Positions 7,611-18,427 of a DNA stretch of 29,136 bases are shown here, piece by piece. The number at the start of each line of letters is the position of its first letter. Positions within the stretch are counted from its first letter, which is position 1. This stretch comes from Gemmatimonadota bacterium. GTDB taxonomy: Bacteria; Gemmatimonadota; Gemmatimonadetes; JACCXV01; JAHWKZ01. Made by a program: the position numbers and the translations under genes. The stretch is from the NCBI GenBank assembly GCA_019347645.1, contig JAHWKZ010000005.1:1-29136 (forward strand), read 5' to 3'. Under the pieces are notes generated by a model, which saw only the letters and a list, made by a program, of their open reading frames with translations, did not search any database and was not told where the DNA came from.

Positions 7611-9721
7611 CGGCGCTCGCCGCTCGCCCGGCGGTCCTCGGAGGCCACGACCCGGGCCTCGAGGAGGCGGTCGCCTTGCAGGAGACGGTCCAGCGTCTCC
7701 ATCCCCTCGATCACCACGCCGAAGGCCGTATAGCGCCCGTCGAGGTGCGGCTGCATCGAGTGGGTCAGGAACCACTGCGACCCCTCGGTGTCCTTTCCCG
7801 CGTGGGCCATCCCGATCGTCCCGCGCTCGAAGGGGATCCGGCCGAGCTCGCTGCGGATCGAGAACCCCGGGCCGCCCCACCCGTCGCCGCGGGCCACATC
7901 GCCGCCCTGGGCCACGAAGTTCGGAACGACCCGGTGAAACGGGACACCGTCGTAGCGTTCCTCCTCCGCCAGAGCCGCCACCGTCTGCACGGTGAGCGGC
8001 GCTTCCGAGACGTCCAGCGCGATCTCGATTCGACCCTTCTCCGTCTCGAGCACGAGCCCGGGCGAGGGGCCCAGGCGACCGAGGGCGTCCCAGTCGACGG
8101 TCCGGCCAGGAAGGCTCGGGCCCTCCGGCGGCTCCACGACCTCGCCCGTCAACGCCTCGAGCGCGCCGGCGGCGACCCGTGGCAAGAGAGGGTGGGGTCC
8201 GGACAGGGCCTCTTCCAGGAGCGGCCGGGCGGTGGGATCTCCCGATTCACCGAGGGCGCGGAGGATCGCCTCCATCCCCTCCAGGTCCTCGGGCGCGGCC
8301 ATCGTCCGGTAGGTGTCGATCAGCAGCCCGATCCCGCCCAGCGGTCCAAAGGCGGAGTCGGCCAGCGCCGGGGCGGCCGCGGCGACCGCGGCCACATCGC
8401 CGCCCAGCATCGCACGAACGAACGCGCCGTAGTAGCGGGGCGGCGTCGCGATGCCGGTGACCGCCTCGCCACCCCGGCGCCACCGCCGGACGAGCCCTTC
8501 CACCGCGGCGGAGGCCACCCGCGGGTCCTCCCACCCGGCCTGGTCCTCGAGAACGAGAAAGCCGCCGCGGGTGTCGCCCCACCCCAGCGCGCGAAGGGCT
8601 TTCGCGCGGGCCCACCCGTTCTCCGGGTCGTTCACGTCCAGCCACATCAGATAGAAGATCACGAACCCGTCGGCGCCGGCGCGGGCGAGGACCGGAAGGG
8701 CCTCGGCGGTGACCCGCCACTCGCGCCGCCCCGGCACGGTCCACGTCGCCACTTCGTGCACGGTCTCGTCGGGCAGCGAGTCCGCGGCGGCGAGCGCGGC
8801 CGCGGCCGCCACGACCACGTGGGGCGACGGGTCGGCAAAGGCCCGCACCAGCGCCTCGCGCGCGGCCTCCAGCTCCGTCCGCTCGCCCAGCTCCCGGGCG
8901 GCGTTCACCCGCACGCGCCAGTCGACCGCGTCCTCGAGCCAGCGGACCAGCCGGTCGGTGTCCTCCGGGTCCCCCAGCCCCCCGAGACCGCTCACGAGGT
9001 GGAGATCGGGCGCGGGGCCCGGGGGCGCGATCGTGTCCGGCCCGCCGAACTGGAAGGCGTAGGCCCGGTCCAGCGCGGTCCGGATCTCCTCCGCCGCGGC
9101 CCGGGCGGACGGGTCGCGGGTCCGTCCGAAGTAGTACGCCGCGCTCTCACGGACCCGGGGATCCTGGTGGTCGAGGAGGGTCGCCAGCCGGGCCACGGCG
9201 GCGGGGTGGTGGACGTCGCGCGTCCCGTACCGCGCGATCGCGAGCGCCAGGTCGTCGAGGAGCTGGTCGGCCAGGTCGATCGCCGCCAGCCGCGCCAGCG
9301 AGGCGTCGTCCCCGACCTCGCCGAGCGCCTCGAGGAGCCGCGCCCGCACGACCGGATCGGGCTCCCTCGCCAGCGTCTCCAGGAGGGGAGCCGAGACCGC
9401 CGGACCGGCCGATCGCCCGATCGCGAACGCCGCGTCCGATCGAACCCGGGGATCGCCGTCGTCCAGCGCCTCGAGCAGCGCCGGCACCGCCGCCGGATCC
9501 TGGACGGAGGCCAGACCGAACGCCGCTCGAGCCCGGACGACGGGATCCGGATCGTCCAGACGCGCGACGAGCGCGGCGCCGTCCCGCTCGACCTGCAGGT
9601 CGACGATCGCCTGCAGGTCCGCTCGCTCGAGGAGACCGTCGTCCGGGCGCCCAGGCTCCTGGGCGGGCAGCGGGGCAGCGAGCGCGAGCAGCGCGAAGAG
9701 GGACAGGGCTCGGCGCGTCAT
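7607..9721 (-). CDS. Secreted HEAT-repeat protein with cyclophilin domain
   Basis: 704 residues, beginning with a signal peptide (MTRRALSLFALLALAAPLPA, then Q). Residues about 45-540 form a long array of HEAT-like helical repeats (units such as DDPDPVVRARAAFGLASV and GDPRVRSDAAFAIGR). The C-terminal domain (about 548-695) is a cyclophilin-type peptidyl-prolyl cis-trans isomerase with PFHRVVPNFVAQGGD (594-608, catalytic arginine R597) and GTIGMAHAGKDTEGSQWF. It should act outside the inner membrane as a folding factor whose HEAT array binds a client or partner. Similar fusions are, to my knowledge, common in Gemmatimonadota and Acidobacteriota genomes. The gene is convergent with the repeat-protein gene and shares its stop palindrome CTAG at 7607-7610. 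It is divergent from the transpeptidase gene across 145 bases. Confidence 0.92.
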   Translation of the reverse strand: MTRRALSLFALLALAAPLPAQEPGRPDDGLLERADLQAIVDLQVERDGAALVARLDDPDPVVRARAAFGLASVQDPAAVPALLEALDDGDPRVRSDAAFAIGRSAGPAVSAPLLETLAREPDPVVRARLLEALGEVGDDASLARLAAIDLADQLLDDLALAIARYGTRDVHHPAAVARLATLLDHQDPRVRESAAYYFGRTRDPSARAAAEEIRTALDRAYAFQFGGPDTIAPPGPAPDLHLVSGLGGLGDPEDTDRLVRWLEDAVDWRVRVNAARELGERTELEAAREALVRAFADPSPHVVVAAAAALAAADSLPDETVHEVATWTVPGRREWRVTAEALPVLARAGADGFVIFYLMWLDVNDPENGWARAKALRALGWGDTRGGFLVLEDQAGWEDPRVASAAVEGLVRRWRRGGEAVTGIATPPRYYGAFVRAMLGGDVAAVAAAAPALADSAFGPLGGIGLLIDTYRTMAAPEDLEGMEAILRALGESGDPTARPLLEEALSGPHPLLPRVAAGALEALTGEVVEPPEGPSLPGRTVDWDALGRLGPSPGLVLETEKGRIEIALDVSEAPLTVQTVAALAEEERYDGVPFHRVVPNFVAQGGDVARGDGWGGPGFSIRSELGRIPFERGTIGMAHAGKDTEGSQWFLTHSMQPHLDGRYTAFGVVIEGMETLDRLLQGDRLLEARVVASEDRRASGERR

Positions 9722-9866
9722 GGGCGCGGAAGGATACGCGAGCGCGGGGGCCTCTTCCAGCCGTCTCGCCGGCGCACCCGTGCGTCAGGCTCCTTACGTT
9801 CCCGCACCGTGCCCTCCACTACCATGCACCGGGTCCGGGTCCGCCACCCTAGCACGGAGGATGGAG

Positions 9867-11351
9867 ATGTCGATTCGAATCGCCGGAGGCGCTCTGATCG
9901 CGGCTGCCCTGGCCCTCGGCTGCGCCGACCAGTCCGAGGAAGACCGTACGATCCCGCTGGGCGAGGCCCCGGACACCACCGGGGCGGTGGTTTACTGGCC
10001 CGAAGAGGCGGAGCTGACCGCCGAGGAAATCGAGCGCGGCCGGCTCGACATGTCATGGCGCCGGGCCGTAGCGCGAGAGGGGCCCGCCGACACTGCGCCC
10101 TCGGGTCTCCCGCTCGAACGCGGCATCACCCCGCCCGACAGCGCCGAGCTCGCCCCCCGGCCTCCGGCCGAGCGATCCGCGATGGCCGGCCCCGCCGCGC
10201 CGGTCCGGGTCCGGGCGGATACCATCGAGCTCCCCGAGACCTACCAGGACCTCGAAAGCCTCGCCGGCGCGACGGCCGACACCACGCTCCCTGCCGTCCA
10301 GCTGCCGCTCGGCGGCGACGTCCAGGGACCTTCCGTGCTGTACGTCCAGGTCCTCCTCGACCGCTCGCCGTTCTCGCCCGGCATCCTGGACGGCAAATGG
10401 GGCAAGAACACGGAGAAGGCGGTGTACTGGCTCCAGCGACGCGAGGGTATCGATCCGACCGGGACCGTCGACTCCACCACCTTCCAGCGCCTCTACGCCC
10501 TGGCCGAGCGCCCCGACCGGTACGTGCGGACGGTGACGCTCACCGAGGACGACGTGTCCGGGCCGTTCCAGGCCCTGCCGGGAGACGTCTACGCCAGAGC
10601 GAAGCTCGACTGCCTGTGCTACGAGTCCGCGCTGGAGAAGGTGGCCGAGCGCTACCACTCGGCGCCCGATCTGCTGCAGCGACTCAACCCGCGGATCGAC
10701 CTCTCGGCGCTTCGCGCCGGCGACTCGCTGAAGGTTCCGAACGTGGAGAAGTCCGAGCTCTCGCACGAGAGGAGCGCGCTGGCGGCCGCGAACCGTTCCG
10801 TCGAAGGGAGTCCCGAGGCGCGGCGCCGGGGGGCTCGCGACACGATGCCCGACTCCGGACCGACCGGGAGAGCCGATCCCGCGGCGCCCGGCGAGATCGC
10901 CAGGATCGTGATCTCGGGAGAGGGGTTCTACCTCCACGCGGTGGACTCGGACGGCCGGATCGTGTACCACTTCCCCGCGACCCTGGGCGCCGAATACGCC
11001 CCGTCCCCGGCGGGAGACTTCCAGGTGTCGTCGATCGGATTCGCGCCGTGGTTCCACTACCAGCCCGACCTCCTGACCGGGGAGGACCCGTCGAAGCCGG
11101 ATGCCCGGCTGCCGCCGGGACCGAACTCCCCGGTGGGCCTGGTGTGGATGCAGCTCTCCAAGCCCCATTACGGCATCCACGGGACCAGCGCGCCGGCGAC
11201 GATCGGCTATGTCACCTCCCACGGCTGCGTACGGCTCACGAACTGGGACGCCGTGTTCCTCGCGAGCCGGGTCGCCCCCGGCCTGCCGGTGCAGTTCCGT
11301 GACGTGCCGGGCCGACCCGCGGAGGTGGCGCTGCGGCCGGTCTACCGATAG
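9867..11351 (+). CDS. L,D-transpeptidase lipoprotein (YkuD family)
   Basis: 494 residues. An N-terminal lipoprotein-type signal (MSIRIAGGALIAAALALGC) has C19 as the likely lipidated cysteine; the lipobox A-L-G-C is slightly atypical. A peptidoglycan-binding domain follows (about 150-210, with GILDGKWGKNTEKAVYWLQ), then a LysM-like segment (about 245-295, with LLQRLNPRIDLSALRAGDSL) and a C-terminal YkuD catalytic domain with HGTSAPATIGYVTSHGCVRL, catalytic cysteine C454. The family makes 3-3 peptidoglycan cross-links or attaches proteins to the wall, so this is a periplasmic cell-wall enzyme anchored to a membrane. ATG 9867 was chosen because GGAGG at 9856-9860 gives six bases of spacing. The in-frame ATG at 9861 touches that site and would put Glu in the leader. 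Its last ten bases overlap the convergent monooxygenase gene. Confidence 0.93.
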   Translation: MSIRIAGGALIAAALALGCADQSEEDRTIPLGEAPDTTGAVVYWPEEAELTAEEIERGRLDMSWRRAVAREGPADTAPSGLPLERGITPPDSAELAPRPPAERSAMAGPAAPVRVRADTIELPETYQDLESLAGATADTTLPAVQLPLGGDVQGPSVLYVQVLLDRSPFSPGILDGKWGKNTEKAVYWLQRREGIDPTGTVDSTTFQRLYALAERPDRYVRTVTLTEDDVSGPFQALPGDVYARAKLDCLCYESALEKVAERYHSAPDLLQRLNPRIDLSALRAGDSLKVPNVEKSELSHERSALAAANRSVEGSPEARRRGARDTMPDSGPTGRADPAAPGEIARIVISGEGFYLHAVDSDGRIVYHFPATLGAEYAPSPAGDFQVSSIGFAPWFHYQPDLLTGEDPSKPDARLPPGPNSPVGLVWMQLSKPHYGIHGTSAPATIGYVTSHGCVRLTNWDAVFLASRVAPGLPVQFRDVPGRPAEVALRPVYR

Positions 11352-12997
11352 CGATCCAGGAATCGCATGAAGGGGTCGGGGTCGAGCGACCCGCGGTAGG
11401 CGACGTGGCCGTCGGGCCGGATCAGATACACGGCGGCCCCGCGGACCCCGTAGCGTCGAAGCGCCTCCCCGGTGGGATCCAGCAGCGGCGCCGCCGCGCC
11501 CCGCTCGACATCGGTCCCGCCGGCGCCGACCTCCATCACGCCACGCACCTTCGACGGTCCCGCCGGACCCGACCGGGCGAGCGCGGCCAGCGCGGCGAGC
11601 GCCGCCTCCCGATCCTCCATCGGAACCGCCGCGCGCGCCTCGCGGGCCACGAACCACAGCAGCAGGTGGCGCGGCTCCCGGAGCAGGTCGAACAGACGCC
11701 GCTCCAGTCCGCTCGACGCGTCGATCAGCCCGACGTCGGGCGCGCGCTCGCCGGGCCGCGGTCCACCGTGGAAGCCGCCGCCCTTCCCTTCGCCCACGAT
11801 CGGGCTGTCGCGGTAGGCGTGGTCGATCTGCGCGACCCCGCGACGGAGCCGCTCCGCGAACGGCTCGAGCCCCAGCGCGATCGACGGGAGCAGCCGGCGG
11901 GCCCAGCGCACCGGAGCGCTCCGGCCGAGCAGCACCCGCGAGGCGAGGTCCGTCCCCCGCAGGATCTTCTCCGCCACCGGACGCCGCTCGGCGTCGTAGC
12001 TGTCGAGAAGGCCCGGGCCGGCGGCGCCCGCGGCCACCAGAGCCAGCTTCCAAACGAGGTTGCGCGCGTCCTGGATGCCCACGTTCATCCCCTGCCCGCC
12101 CACCGGGCTGTGGATGTGGGCCGCATCGCCAGCCAGGAACACGACCCCGGACCGGAGTCGGGGGACCATCCGGCGGTGGATCCGGAACCGGGCCATCCAG
12201 ACGGGGTCGGTGATCCGCGCGTCGACCCCCGCGACGGAGTCCAGCAGCGCCTCGAACTCCGCGGCCTCCGGCGCCTCGCCGGTCGCCTCGCCGGGACCGC
12301 GGGTCACGATGAGTCGATAGCGGTCCGGGCCCGGCATCGGGACGACCGCCAGGAGGTCGGGGCCCGAGAAGAACCCGTGGAACGTATCGTGCGAAAGGTC
12401 CCACTGCAGGGCGAAGTCGCCGAGCAGGAATTCTTCCGGATAGGCGGCTCCCGAGAACGGGAGGCCCACCCGATGCCGGACCGTGCTGTGGGCGCCGTCG
12501 CAGCCGGCCAGCCAGCGCGCTTCGACGATCTCCTCCTCGCCGTCCGCCGTCCGCAGCCGGGCCCGCGTCCCGTCGGCGATTCCCTCGAAATCGACCAGCT
12601 CGACCCCGCGTTCGACCCCTCCCCCGAGATCGGCGAGGGCGCCGGTCATGATCCGCTCGGTCTCGCTCTGGGCGAGGATCAGGATGAAGGGAAAGGGGCT
12701 GTCGAGGGTCGAGAAGCCGAGGCTCGCCACCGGCCGGCCCGCGACGTGGACCCGTGCCCGTCCCACGGGTAGACCCCGGGACACCGCCTCCCCGGCGATC
12801 CCCCAGGCCTCGAAGATCTCGAGCGTGCGCGCCTGGATCCCGAGCGCCCTGGAGTGCCTCGCGGGCCCGTCCGCCCGGTCGACCACCCGATAGGAGAGGC
12901 CGTGGCGCGCCGCCTCGATCGCCGCGGCGAGCCCGGTCGGTCCGGCCCCGGCGATCAGGAGGTCGATCTCGCGGCCCGGGCGCCGCCGTCCACTCAT
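11342..12997 (-). CDS. FAD-dependent aromatic hydroxylase-type monooxygenase
   Basis: 551 residues from ATG 12997. It belongs to the group A flavin monooxygenases (p-hydroxybenzoate hydroxylase fold, PcpB/MhpA-like). Visible are the dinucleotide motif GAGPTG (17-22), the CDGAHSTVR loop (from 166) and the FAD ribityl motif FLAGDAAHIHSPVGGQGMNV (GD at 290-291). A C-terminal thioredoxin-like extension (about 410-551) is usual in the larger members. These enzymes hydroxylate phenolic or polyketide-like aromatics using NAD(P)H and oxygen; the substrate here cannot be read. ATG 12997 lies 13 bases after the cupin stop. An upstream in-frame ATG at 13030 would overlap the cupin gene by 20 bases and is less likely. 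It is the last gene of the ppsA-dehydratase-cupin cluster. Confidence 0.92.
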   Translation of the reverse strand: MSGRRRPGREIDLLIAGAGPTGLAAAIEAARHGLSYRVVDRADGPARHSRALGIQARTLEIFEAWGIAGEAVSRGLPVGRARVHVAGRPVASLGFSTLDSPFPFILILAQSETERIMTGALADLGGGVERGVELVDFEGIADGTRARLRTADGEEEIVEARWLAGCDGAHSTVRHRVGLPFSGAAYPEEFLLGDFALQWDLSHDTFHGFFSGPDLLAVVPMPGPDRYRLIVTRGPGEATGEAPEAAEFEALLDSVAGVDARITDPVWMARFRIHRRMVPRLRSGVVFLAGDAAHIHSPVGGQGMNVGIQDARNLVWKLALVAAGAAGPGLLDSYDAERRPVAEKILRGTDLASRVLLGRSAPVRWARRLLPSIALGLEPFAERLRRGVAQIDHAYRDSPIVGEGKGGGFHGGPRPGERAPDVGLIDASSGLERRLFDLLREPRHLLLWFVAREARAAVPMEDREAALAALAALARSGPAGPSKVRGVMEVGAGGTDVERGAAAPLLDPTGEALRRYGVRGAAVYLIRPDGHVAYRGSLDPDPFMRFLDRYR

Positions 12998-13010
12998 GGG
13001 CGCGGCGGGC

Positions 13011-13325
13011 TCAGCCGGCCCGGACAGCATCCAGCGAGACGACCGGCTCGTCGCCCACCACCTCGGCGGAGTGGACCGTCCCCGCGGGCACGACGAGACG
13101 GTCCCCCGCTTCGAGCACGACCTCGCCGTCGGGCGTCCCCATCCGGAATCGACCGGAGACCACCGCGTCGACCTTGTCCATCGGATGGGTGTGATCGCCG
13201 AACGTCGTCCCCGGCGGATAGACGTACCGGGTGACCGAGTAGCCGCTCGATTCGAGCTTCTCGCGGAGGGCTTCCTCGGTGAGGGGCCCGTCGCGCGTCT
13301 CGTCCCAGCGCTCGAGCTCGATCAT
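13011..13325 (-). CDS. Small cupin-domain protein
   Basis: 104 residues, a single conserved beta-barrel. Cupin motif 1 is PPGTTFGDHTHPMDK (H45 and H47 as metal ligands, with no glutamate at the expected third position) and motif 2 is AGDRLVVPAGTVH (H85). Three histidines remain, enough for a metal site. Such one-domain cupins are sensors, isomerases or dioxygenase relatives, and no substrate can be assigned. Its ATG overlaps the dehydratase stop in an ATGA (13322-13325), which suggests translational coupling and shared expression with the dehydratase. Confidence 0.85.
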   Translation of the reverse strand: MIELERWDETRDGPLTEEALREKLESSGYSVTRYVYPPGTTFGDHTHPMDKVDAVVSGRFRMGTPDGEVVLEAGDRLVVPAGTVHSAEVVGDEPVVSLDAVRAG

Positions 13326-14302
13326 GGTTCCCCGTGCTCTCCCACGAGTTCGGCCATGCGTCCCAGGTCGACGTTCCCGCCCGAGAGGATGATTCCGATC
13401 CTCTCCGGTCCCTCGGGCAGGATCCCTTCGAAGGCCGCGGCGGCGGCCAGCGCGCCGGTCGGCTCCACCAGGAGCTTCATGCGGGTGAGGATCGAGACCA
13501 TCGCGCGAACCAGCGCGCCGTCCGGCACCCGCACCACCCCCGCCGCCCGCTCGCGCAGGATCGGGAACGTCAGCTCGCCCGGCGAGGTCGACCGGGCGCC
13601 GTCGGCGATCGTCTCCGGCGGCGCGATCCGCAGGCGCTCGCCCGCCTCGAGGGAGCGCGCCGTGTCATCGGCCGCCGCCGGCTCGGCGCCCCACGCCACC
13701 ACCCCACGGCCGTGGCCTTCGCAGGCCGTGGCGGTGCCGGCCAGCAGCCCGCCGCCTCCTACCGGCGCAAGGACGGCATCGAGGCCGTCGACCTCCTCGA
13801 GGAGCTCCGCGGCGGCGGTCCCCTGCCCGGCGATGACGAAGGGGTCGTCGTAGGGCGGGACGAGCACCCGCCCCTCCCGCTCGGCGACCTCCAGGGCGAG
13901 CTCCGCCCGGTCCTCGACCTGGCGGTCGTATTCCACGATCGTGGCCCCGTAGCCCCGGGTGGCCGCGACCTTGGCGCGCGGGGCGTCGCTGGGCATCAGG
14001 ATCCGCGCGTCGACCCCGGCCTCGCGCGCGGCGAGCGCGACCGCCTGAGCGTGGTTACCCGACGAGTAGGCGACCACCCCGCCCCGGCGCTCCTTGTCGG
14101 AGAGGGACCGGATCCGGTTGGTGGCGCCGCGGATCTTGAACGCCCCGGCCCGCTGGAGGTTCTCGCACTTGAAGAAGAGCGAGCGGCCGGCGAGCCGGTC
14201 GAGGAGACGCGAGGTGAAGACGGGGGTGCGGTGGACCCGCCCCGCGATCCGCTCCCGGGCGTCGTGGACGTCGTCGGCGTCGACGGCGAGGGTCGCGTCC
14301 AC
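13322..14302 (-). CDS. PLP-dependent threonine/serine dehydratase
   Basis: 326 residues, fold type II PLP enzyme. The PLP lysine is K56 in GAFKIRGA, the substrate loop is SSGNHAQ (80-86), the phosphate-binding tetraglycine is GGGG (182-185), and the C-terminal SGGN loop is present. The usual C-terminal ACT regulatory domain of biosynthetic IlvA is missing, so this matches the short catabolic form (TdcB/serine racemase/threo-hydroxyaspartate dehydratase group). The expected reaction is deamination of threonine to 2-oxobutyrate or serine to pyruvate. The start is GTG 14302, seven bases after the ppsA stop. Lying next to PEP synthase, it suggests conversion of serine-derived pyruvate to PEP. Racemase activity or a hydroxyaspartate substrate cannot be excluded. 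Confidence 0.92.
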   Translation of the reverse strand: MDATLAVDADDVHDARERIAGRVHRTPVFTSRLLDRLAGRSLFFKCENLQRAGAFKIRGATNRIRSLSDKERRGGVVAYSSGNHAQAVALAAREAGVDARILMPSDAPRAKVAATRGYGATIVEYDRQVEDRAELALEVAEREGRVLVPPYDDPFVIAGQGTAAAELLEEVDGLDAVLAPVGGGGLLAGTATACEGHGRGVVAWGAEPAAADDTARSLEAGERLRIAPPETIADGARSTSPGELTFPILRERAAGVVRVPDGALVRAMVSILTRMKLLVEPTGALAAAAAFEGILPEGPERIGIILSGGNVDLGRMAELVGEHGEP

Positions 14303-14309
14303 CGCCGTC

Positions 14310-16742
<2,433 letters not shown>

Positions 16743-16779
16743 GGCGTTCGCAGCCTACTCCCTTCGGGGTGACCATGCC

Positions 16780-16793
16780 GTCATCCAGATGAC
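16780..16793. other. Short perfect hairpin near ppsA start
   Basis: GTCAT-CCAG-ATGAC forms a five-base-pair stem with a four-base loop, 38-51 bases upstream of the ppsA ATG. In a ppsA transcript it would lie in the 5' leader. It is short enough to be chance. Confidence 0.3.
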
Positions 16794-16815
16794 TGGAAGC
16801 GACCGGTACGGCTCA

Positions 16816-16860
16816 GAGCAGGAACGGGATGTACGGATCGGATCCACGCTGTTCCTGCTC
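16816..16860. promoter_or_regulatory. 10-bp perfect inverted repeat upstream of ppsA
   Basis: GAGCAGGAAC at 16816-16825 and its exact reverse complement GTTCCTGCTC at 16851-16860 are separated by 25 bases. It could be a regulator operator with arms three to four helical turns apart, or a long-loop stem at the start of the ppsA leader RNA. The loop contains a GGATCGGATCC segment. Nothing identifies the regulator. Confidence 0.45.
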
Positions 16861-16869
16861 GCTCGACCT

Positions 16870-16898
16870 ATTCTAGGCTCTCCCGACCGGCGCCGAAA
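16870..16898 (-). promoter_or_regulatory. Possible ppsA promoter
   Basis: On the minus strand TAGAAT (16875-16870, five of six bases of TATAAT) lies 17 bases after TTTCGG (16898-16893), a poor -35 match. The predicted start near 16863 would place the 10-bp inverted repeat at the very 5' end of the transcript. This rests on sequence inspection only. Confidence 0.25.
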
Positions 16899-17086
16899 GT
16901 CACCGCGGCCGGTGAATTTGTCCTCCACCTCCTGTCTCGGATCGGCGAATGCAAATTCCGGGCCCCGAGGGTCGCGCGAGGAGCGACCGTCCGCGCGAAG
17001 GCGGCACCGGCCGGATGATACATATTCCTGCTTCGCGTACTGGCGATCCAACAGGTGCCCCTCGTCCCCGACTGGAGGTCCTCGAC

Positions 17087-18427
17087 ATGCTCCAACGTCA
17101 CGGTGGTAGCCCCCGACCCCTCCTCTGGGGGATGCTGCTCGCCGCGTTCCTCGCCACCCCTCTCGCCGCGCAGCAGACCCCTCCGGTCCTCGACGTCGAC
17201 CGCGTCCTGCCCGGAATCGTCGAGATCCGGCACACCCTCCACGCCAACCCCGAGCTCTCCAACCGCGAGGAGGAGACCGCGGCTCTCGTGGCCCGGCACC
17301 TGCGCTCGCTCGGACTCGAGGTGGAACAGGGAGTGGCGAAGACCGGTGTGGTCGGGATCCTCCGAGGCGGGCGAGACGGTCCGGTGGTCGCCGTTCGCGC
17401 CGACATGGACGCCCTGCCCGTGACCGAGCGGACCGACCTCCCCTTCCGGTCCACCAAGCGGACGACGTATCTCGGTCAGGAGGTCGGCGTGGCCCACGCG
17501 TGCGGCCACGACGTCCACACCGCCGTGGCCCTCGGGGTGGCGTCGGTGCTGGCGCCGATGCGCGACTCGCTGCCGGGGACCGTGAAGTTCCTTTTCCAGC
17601 CCGCCGAGGAAGGTCCCCCGCCGGGCGAGGCGGGCGGAGCCTCTCTCATGATCGAGGAGGGCGCGCTCGAGGCCCCCCGGCCGGACGCCATATTCGCCCT
17701 CCACTCCTTCCCGGATCTTCCCGTCGGCAAGGTGGGATGGATCTCCGGCCCGACGTACGCCTCGAGCGACCACTTCATCGCCACCATCCGCGGCCGGCAA
17801 TCACACGGCGCCTATCCGCACCTCTCGGTGGATCCGGTGGTCACCGCGGCCCAGGCGATCCTGGCCCTGCAGACGATCCGCTCCCGGAACCTGGATCCGA
17901 CCGAGCCCGGCGTGGTCTCGATCGGGATCGTTCGCGGAGGCGAGCGGATGAACATCATCCCCGAGTCGATCCGCCTCGAGGGCACCATCCGCACCTACGA
18001 CGACTCCGTCCGAACCTCGATCAAACGCCGGATCGACGAGATCCTCGCCGGCGTGACGACGGCGGCGGGGGCCGACTACGAGCTCGAGTACCACCCGTAC
18101 GCGCCGCCCACGACGAACGATCCGGAGCTCTCGTCCTTCGCGCGGGATGTCCTCGAGGGCGCGCTGGGGTCCGACGCCGTGGTCGAGGTCGAGCCGGTGA
18201 TGGGGGCCGAGGATTTCGCCTGGTTCGCCCGCGAGGTGCCGGGATTCTATTTCCGTCTGGGGGTGGTGGCGCCGGGAACGACGTCGGGTGCGCTCCACAC
18301 CCCCGACTTCAGGGCGGACGACGCCGCGATCGGCGTCGGAATCCGCGCCATGTCGAGCCTGGTGATCGAGACCCTGCGCCGCGGGGGCGCCTTCGCGGGT
18401 GATGGGGGTGGGGCCGTGAGGCCCTAG
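17087..18427 (+). CDS. Secreted M20-family amidohydrolase
   Basis: 446 residues from ATG 17087, which follows GGAGG (17074-17078) at eight bases. A signal peptide (LLWGMLLAAFLATPLAA, then QQ) sends it across the inner membrane. The rest is a metallopeptidase-fold amidohydrolase of the M20D group (IAA-amino acid, hippurate and N-acyl-amino acid hydrolases). Metal-site residues are C139 and H141 in HACGHDVH, E174/E175 in QPAEEG, H206 in ALHSFPDLPVGKVG, and the late histidine in GALHTPDF. The dimerisation domain begins about residue 225. The reaction is hydrolysis of an amide bond on an acyl amino acid or similar; the export signal implies scavenging in the periplasm or outside. Its TAG stop is shared within CTAG with the convergent ATPase gene. 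Confidence 0.93.
   Translation: MLQRHGGSPRPLLWGMLLAAFLATPLAAQQTPPVLDVDRVLPGIVEIRHTLHANPELSNREEETAALVARHLRSLGLEVEQGVAKTGVVGILRGGRDGPVVAVRADMDALPVTERTDLPFRSTKRTTYLGQEVGVAHACGHDVHTAVALGVASVLAPMRDSLPGTVKFLFQPAEEGPPPGEAGGASLMIEEGALEAPRPDAIFALHSFPDLPVGKVGWISGPTYASSDHFIATIRGRQSHGAYPHLSVDPVVTAAQAILALQTIRSRNLDPTEPGVVSIGIVRGGERMNIIPESIRLEGTIRTYDDSVRTSIKRRIDEILAGVTTAAGADYELEYHPYAPPTTNDPELSSFARDVLEGALGSDAVVEVEPVMGAEDFAWFAREVPGFYFRLGVVAPGTTSGALHTPDFRADDAAIGVGIRAMSSLVIETLRRGGAFAGDGGGAVRP

Larger units (their letters stand above)
16743..17086. other. 344-base divergent intergenic region with inverted repeats
   Basis: A gene-free stretch between ppsA (minus) and the amidohydrolase (plus). It holds two clean inverted repeats (16780-16793 and 16816-16860), a possible minus-strand promoter (16870-16898) and an AT-richer patch around 17015-17027 (GATGATACATATT) that could hold a plus-strand -10 box about 60 bases before the amidohydrolase start. 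No open reading frame here looks coding, and no known riboswitch is recognised. Confidence 0.6.

Noticed and set aside
7676..11302. A 1208-codon open frame crossing two genes in the wrong frames.
   Set aside because: It is antisense to the HEAT-cyclophilin gene and out of frame with the transpeptidase, with low-complexity Arg/Pro-rich translation and no domain.
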